Shown here: piece by piece, positions 22,967 to 25,983 of the stretch
Numbering within the stretch: position 1 is the stretch's first letter
How the letters are laid out: the number at the start of each line of letters is the position of its first letter
Source: Clostridia bacterium
GTDB lineage: Bacteria > Bacillota > Clostridia > Oscillospirales > Acutalibacteraceae
Direction: 5' to 3'
DNA length: 25,983 nucleotides
NCBI GenBank assembly: GCA_900769375.1
Contig: CAAGGN010000019.1
Location: forward strand, 1-25,983
Program-made: the position numbers and the translations under genes
The notes under the pieces: generated by a model
Told to the model about the DNA's origin: nothing
The model's input: only the letters and a program-made list of their open reading frames with translations
The model's database searches: none

Positions 22967-23781
22967 ACCTTGTTTATGTCCACCTGTTCAATAAGAAGTT
23001 TATCCGCGCTCTCTCCGAGAAGCACCGCCGCAGTTTCCTTAAAGGTCTGGGTTTTATCGCTAACGAAGAACTCTTTTTCAGAGGGTGCATCCTCGTCCCT
23101 TAGGGCGTCCGTTTCAGCAAGTCTTTCCTTTATTGCCAAGGCAGTGGATTTACCCATATTTATAAGGGTAACTCCCTCTCCTAAGATCTCACTGATTACG
23201 GGGGCAAGCACGGGGAAATGGGTACAACCTAAAATAAGAGTGTCAACCCCTGCTTCTTTCATAGGTTCAAGGTATCTTCGCGCCGTTTCCTTCACCACTA
23301 TGTCTCGGCTATCGGTCCAACCCGCCTCAACCAAGGGAACAAGAAGATTTGCGCTGTTTTCTATAACGAGAGCATCGGGGATAAGGGCAAGTATCTGTTT
23401 TCTATGAGCTCCGCTTTTAATGGTAGCGGGGGTAGCAAGCACGCCGATTTTTTTATTCTTGGTAGTCTCTACCGCCGCCTTTACAGAATGGGAAACCACC
23501 TCGATAAAGGGAACGGGAAGATTTTTTTCATTTTCACCCGCAAGGGATGAAACGGTGCCGCAAGCGGCAACTATCATCTTAACGCCACGGGTTAGCAAAA
23601 ATCTCTCATCCTGCGCTGCATATTTTTTAATGGTTTCGTGACTTCGGGTACCATAGGGTACGCGTCCCGTATCACCAAAATAAACTATATTTTCATTGGG
23701 CAGAAGCTTGATTATTTCCTTGACCACAGTAAGACCGCCAAGACCCGAATCGAAAATACCGATAGGTCGGTTATCACTCAT
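22963..23781 (-). CDS. murI: Glutamate racemase
   Basis: MurI interconverts L- and D-glutamate without a cofactor, supplying D-Glu for peptidoglycan. The 272-aa protein has IGIFDSGLGGLTV (Asp11-Ser12), FGDTGRVPYGTRS, and the two catalytic cysteines at Cys74 (AACGTVSS) and Cys186 (LGCTHFPVL). The first motif is CGT instead of the commoner CNT; both cysteines are present, so activity is expected. AAAGGAAG precedes the ATG, and a promoter lies about 35-60 bases upstream. It is the first gene of the run that extends to engB. Confidence 0.96.
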   Translation of the reverse strand: MSDNRPIGIFDSGLGGLTVVKEIIKLLPNENIVYFGDTGRVPYGTRSHETIKKYAAQDERFLLTRGVKMIVAACGTVSSLAGENEKNLPVPFIEVVSHSVKAAVETTKNKKIGVLATPATIKSGAHRKQILALIPDALVIENSANLLVPLVEAGWTDSRDIVVKETARRYLEPMKEAGVDTLILGCTHFPVLAPVISEILGEGVTLINMGKSTALAIKERLAETDALRDEDAPSEKEFFVSDKTQTFKETAAVLLGESADKLLIEQVDINKV

Positions 23782-23813
23782 AAAAATCTTCCTTTCCCAT
23801 AGTTATTCAATTT

Positions 23814-23842
23814 ATAATAGCATAATTTCCTTATTAATGCAA
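23814..23842 (-). promoter_or_regulatory. Likely promoter of the murI-to-engB gene run
   Basis: On the minus strand TTGCAT (23837-23842), a 17-base spacer and TATTAT (23814-23819), matching the consensus at 4/6 and 5/6 positions. Start of transcription is expected near 23807, about 25 bases before the murI ATG. No other promoter as good, and no terminator, is visible between this point and the end of engB. Confidence 0.6.
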
Positions 23843-23868
23843 CAAGTTTATATATATTTATTATATAA

Positions 23869-23894
23869 TTAAGGGGCGGTTTTCCGCCCCTTAA
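23869..23894. terminator. Rho-independent terminator of the P-loop ATPase gene
   Basis: An 11-bp stem TTAAGGGGCGG / CCGCCCCTTAA with a 4-base loop, 2 bases beyond the ATPase stop, followed on the minus strand by TTATATAAT. It separates the ATPase gene from the murI promoter. Confidence 0.85.
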
Positions 23895-23896
23895 AA

Positions 23897-24973
23897 TTAC
23901 TCGCCTAAGATTTTTTCGGTTACCGTTACGGCATACTTTGTCAAGGCGTCGAAATTCATTGCCTTAATATAGTATTTTTCCAAAAGATCGTGCTCACGCT
24001 TGGCATCGGATAGGGCGCCTGCCGCGCCGATTAAAAGCTGACGAATTATTTCATCGGAAAATCTCATTCGGCTTCTATGCTGTTTTTTAAGCGCCGCTTC
24101 AGTAAATCTTCGAGCGTGAATTCGTCGCTCGTTTGTGTCAATATGGTTATATTCATTCTCCGTAGCAAACATTAAAGAAAGCTTAGGAATTAAAATATGA
24201 TCGATTAAAAGAGAGGGCAAAAACGGATTCTTAAGGGTTATTATACTATGCCCTCTGCTAAGAGCGTATTCCCTTATTTTCTCCATTAAAGTCCCCGAAG
24301 CGCCGCCGTACTTATCCTCGATAATCACCTTGTCTTTGTAATCTCTCGCAATAGTATTGATATAAGAAACCACGCCCATCGGAGTAATGCCACCGATAAA
24401 TCTTATCTGCTCTTTTCCCTTGCCTTCGCCTATGGAAATATACCGTTTACAAAGGCCATTCGCAAATTTTTCTATCTTATTTCTATCGGTATACCGACTT
24501 GCTGTCTGCATATTTTCCCGCATTAGCTCTCCTGCCGAAAAAAGATAGCGGGAAGCGAGCTTGTGATGGTTTTTGTTAACTCGCGAAATCTCATAAATCC
24601 GCTCTTTATTACGTCTTAAAATTTCACTGTCCCAAAACTCGCCTAAATTAAGTATTTCCTCGCAAATTCCCGGATTTTTCGGCTCTACAATATGGGGTGC
24701 GGTACCGTCTAATATAACGGTTTTTATATCCTCAATTATTACGCCGTCAAGGGATAATGGGTCCGAAGAGCAGACACATAATTCCACTCCATATCCCCTG
24801 TCCGCCGCCTTCTTTGCCACGTATTTCATAAGGGAAGATTTGCCCGTACCGGGACCGCCCTTAATAATATATGCTCTCCAGCCATCGTGAAAATCATAGC
24901 AGTCATTAAAATGCTCGCAAAAACCCTCAGAAGAATTTGCGGCTAAAAAGTATTTTTTAAAAGCTTTTTCCAT
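23897..24973 (-). CDS. P-loop ATPase, PRK06851-like family, with degenerate second ATPase half
   Basis: A 358-aa predicted cytoplasmic NTPase. The first half has Walker A GGPGTGKSS (39-47) and the blocks CSSDPLSLDGVII (68-80) and DGTAPHIVEPKNPG (89-102), which I recognise from the PRK06851-type proteins of Firmicutes. The second half (about 188-275: RFIGGITPMGVVSYI, then NPFLPSLLIDHILIPKL) looks like a repeat of the same fold, but its P-loop position reads EDKYGGASGTL and lacks GKS/T. No function is established for the family as far as I know. The ATG at 24973 has GGAGG 6 bases upstream; a reading 11 codons longer is unlikely. The gene is divergent from rnpB, has its own terminator, and I found no convincing promoter for it. 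Confidence 0.8.
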   Translation of the reverse strand: MEKAFKKYFLAANSSEGFCEHFNDCYDFHDGWRAYIIKGGPGTGKSSLMKYVAKKAADRGYGVELCVCSSDPLSLDGVIIEDIKTVILDGTAPHIVEPKNPGICEEILNLGEFWDSEILRRNKERIYEISRVNKNHHKLASRYLFSAGELMRENMQTASRYTDRNKIEKFANGLCKRYISIGEGKGKEQIRFIGGITPMGVVSYINTIARDYKDKVIIEDKYGGASGTLMEKIREYALSRGHSIITLKNPFLPSLLIDHILIPKLSLMFATENEYNHIDTNERRIHARRFTEAALKKQHRSRMRFSDEIIRQLLIGAAGALSDAKREHDLLEKYYIKAMNFDALTKYAVTVTEKILGE

Positions 24974-25031
24974 AAAAAACCTCCGAAATTCAAGTTTTTC
25001 TACCAAACTATACTATTCTTTAAATCCCACT

Positions 25032-25060
25032 TTGACACAGGTAGGTTTTTATGATATACT
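25032..25060 (+). promoter_or_regulatory. Promoter of rnpB
   Basis: TTGACA (25032-25037), a 17-base spacer and TATACT (25055-25060). The first base of the RNase P P1 helix falls 7 bases downstream of the -10, exactly where transcription should begin. Confidence 0.92.
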
Positions 25061-25066
25061 AATTTT

Positions 25067-25437
25067 ATGAGTCGGTTACACGGTTGCGTATTCCGTTTGG
25101 AATATGAGGAAAGTCCGAGCCCCATAGGGCAGAATAGCAGCTAACGGCTGCCGAGGGCGACCTTAGGGAAAGTGCAACAGAGATATACCGCCGTAACGCT
25201 TGGGATTTCCCTTGAGTTTCCGCTTGCGGAACGCCGTTACGGTAAGGGTGGAAAGGCGAGGTAAGAGCTCACCGGCATTATGGAGACATAATGGCCCTGT
25301 AAACCCTATTCGGAGCAACGCTGAGTGTGGCTATACATTTGCCCGATGTGCCACGAAAAGCGGCTGGAGCGTCAAGGCGACTTGGCGTCGAGATAGATAA
25401 CCGTGCTTGACAGAACTCGGCTTACAGACCGACTCAT
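25067..25437 (+). ncRNA. rnpB: RNase P RNA (bacterial type A-like)
   Basis: This is the catalytic RNA that removes 5' leaders from pre-tRNAs. The ends pair as helix P1 (ATGAGTCGGT with ACCGACTCAT). All conserved regions are visible in order: GAGGAAAGTCCG and CATAGGGCAG (CR I), GTGCAACAGAGATATACCGCC (CR II), GGTAAGGGTGGAAAGGCGAGGTAAGAG (CR III region), CGGAGCAACGCTGAG (CR IV) and AGATAGATAACCG...ACAGAACTCGGCTTACAG (CR V). The length of about 371 nt is normal. Between P15 and P16 the sequence reads CCCTGTAAACC, where the tRNA CCA-binding motif is usually GGU (GGTAAAC); here it is UGU. It has its own promoter and terminator. Confidence 0.97.
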
Positions 25438-25440
25438 TTA

Positions 25441-25475
25441 AAAAAGGCAGAGAAAACAAATTTCTCTGCCTTTTT
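25441..25475. terminator. Terminator between rnpB and the copper ATPase gene
   Basis: A 15-bp stem AAAAAGGCAGAGAAA / TTTCTCTGCCTTTTT with a 5-base loop, just past the rnpB 3' end, with T-runs on both strands. It serves rnpB and, on the minus strand, the ATPase gene that ends at 25493. Confidence 0.93.
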
Positions 25476-25492
25476 AAATTTTACCTTTAAAT

Positions 25493-25983
25493 TTAATCTA
25501 TTTTTATTACCTTGTATCCGTTATCGGTGATAATTTCCGTCAGAACATCATTAGAAATCGGATTTTCCATTGTTATAACGGCGGTGCCGTCGCTATGGCT
25601 TACAACCGCCTCCGTTACACCTTCAGTTTCCTCAAGCACCTTTTTTACCCTTGCTTCACAATGAGGGCACATCATACCTTCAATTACCATTGTCTTTTTC
25701 ATAACCTTTTCCTCTTCTTTTATTTTTTTGATAGCTTTTTTGACTTTTCTATCATTATTAATATCGCAAAAATTCAATTTAAGCGCATTGGTGACAACGC
25801 AAAAGCTTGATAAGCTCATAGCGGCGGCGGCTATCATGGGACTGAGCGTTAATCCCGCCCACACAAAAGCGCCCGCCGCAACGGGAATACATATAGCGTT
25901 ATAAACAAATGCCCAAAACAGATTTTGCCGTATGGTTCGCAGTGTTGCTTTGCCGATTCTTATGCTCGCAACAACGTCGGAAA
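25493..25983 (-). CDS. copA: Copper-type P1B ATPase, C-terminal part with C-terminal HMA domain (truncated by window edge)
   Basis: The open frame continues to the window edge, so only the last 163 codons or so are visible. The first part (SDVVASIRIGKATLRTIRQNL, then FWAFVYNAICIPVAAGAFVWAG and SPMIAAAAMSLSSFCVVTNALKL) is the end of a P1B-type heavy-metal ATPase including its last two membrane helices, including the MSxSS motif seen in Cu+ exporters. A charged linker (about 30 residues) leads to a heavy-metal-associated domain with GMMCPHCEARV, whose CxxC should bind Cu+. Most Firmicute CopA proteins carry HMA domains at the N-terminus; whether this one also does cannot be seen. An internal ATG with a ribosome binding site precedes the HMA domain. 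Silver or another soft metal is possible instead of copper. Confidence 0.88.
   Translation of the reverse strand, partial: SDVVASIRIGKATLRTIRQNLFWAFVYNAICIPVAAGAFVWAGLTLSPMIAAAAMSLSSFCVVTNALKLNFCDINNDRKVKKAIKKIKEEEKVMKKTMVIEGMMCPHCEARVKKVLEETEGVTEAVVSHSDGTAVITMENPISNDVLTEIITDNGYKVIKID

Noticed and set aside
25200..25400. A 66-codon plus-strand open frame within the RNase P RNA
   Set aside because: The region is fully explained by conserved rnpB structure, and the frame has no ribosome binding site.
25493..25702. A separate copZ gene
   Set aside because: The frame is continuous with the P-type ATPase and there is no stop codon between them, so the main product is a fusion. The internal start is reported only as a possibility.

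Overview
The window comes from a low-to-moderate GC, probably anaerobic and endospore-forming Firmicute of the class Clostridia (Oscillospiraceae/Ruminococcaceae-like). The evidence is a SpoIID homologue, a T-box leader, the Firmicute gene pairs lon-engB and YwiB(DUF1934)-argS, strong AGGAGG ribosome binding sites and TTGACA-17-TATAAT promoters. The species cannot be named from the sequence alone. Almost everything is on the minus strand. The exceptions are spoIID, the RNase P RNA gene and a candidate small RNA.

Positions 1-3.4 kb: murA (peptidoglycan precursor synthesis) with a consensus promoter, an unrecognised 8-helix membrane protein, and divergent spoIID (peptidoglycan remodelling during engulfment). 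Positions 3.4-6.04 kb: a compact phage-derived block on the minus strand, read in the order collagen-like tail/baseplate protein, small phage protein, M23 endolysin, small membrane protein, r1t-type holin. It has no other phage genes, and its last stop codon overlaps the stop codon of spoIID. Positions 6.13-12.8 kb: a two-gene secreted operon, a putative clan GH-A glycoside hydrolase followed by a 1463-residue membrane-anchored surface protein with several discoidin-like modules. It is preceded by a promoter with two direct repeats at -35. The same intergenic region carries a perfect plus-strand promoter and a terminator that together outline a possible ~125-nt RNA.

Positions 13.0-15.8 kb: the asparagine unit. 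An Asn-type T-box leader controls asnS and asnA, so asparaginyl-tRNA formation and asparagine synthesis would respond to uncharged tRNA-Asn. Positions 15.8-23.85 kb: a tightly packed seven-gene run in the order murI, YwiB/DUF1934, argS, pncB, lipoprotein, lon, engB, probably one housekeeping transcript. Positions 23.87-25.98 kb: a P-loop ATPase of the PRK06851 type with a degenerate second half, the divergent rnpB gene with its own promoter and terminator, and the C-terminal end of a copper-type P-type ATPase that carries a C-terminal heavy-metal-binding domain and runs off the window edge.

The items that most deserve a second look are the orphan phage lysis/tail cassette next to spoIID, the candidate small RNA at 12.93-13.09 kb, the direct repeats upstream of the glycoside hydrolase, and the altered L15 motif in RNase P RNA.
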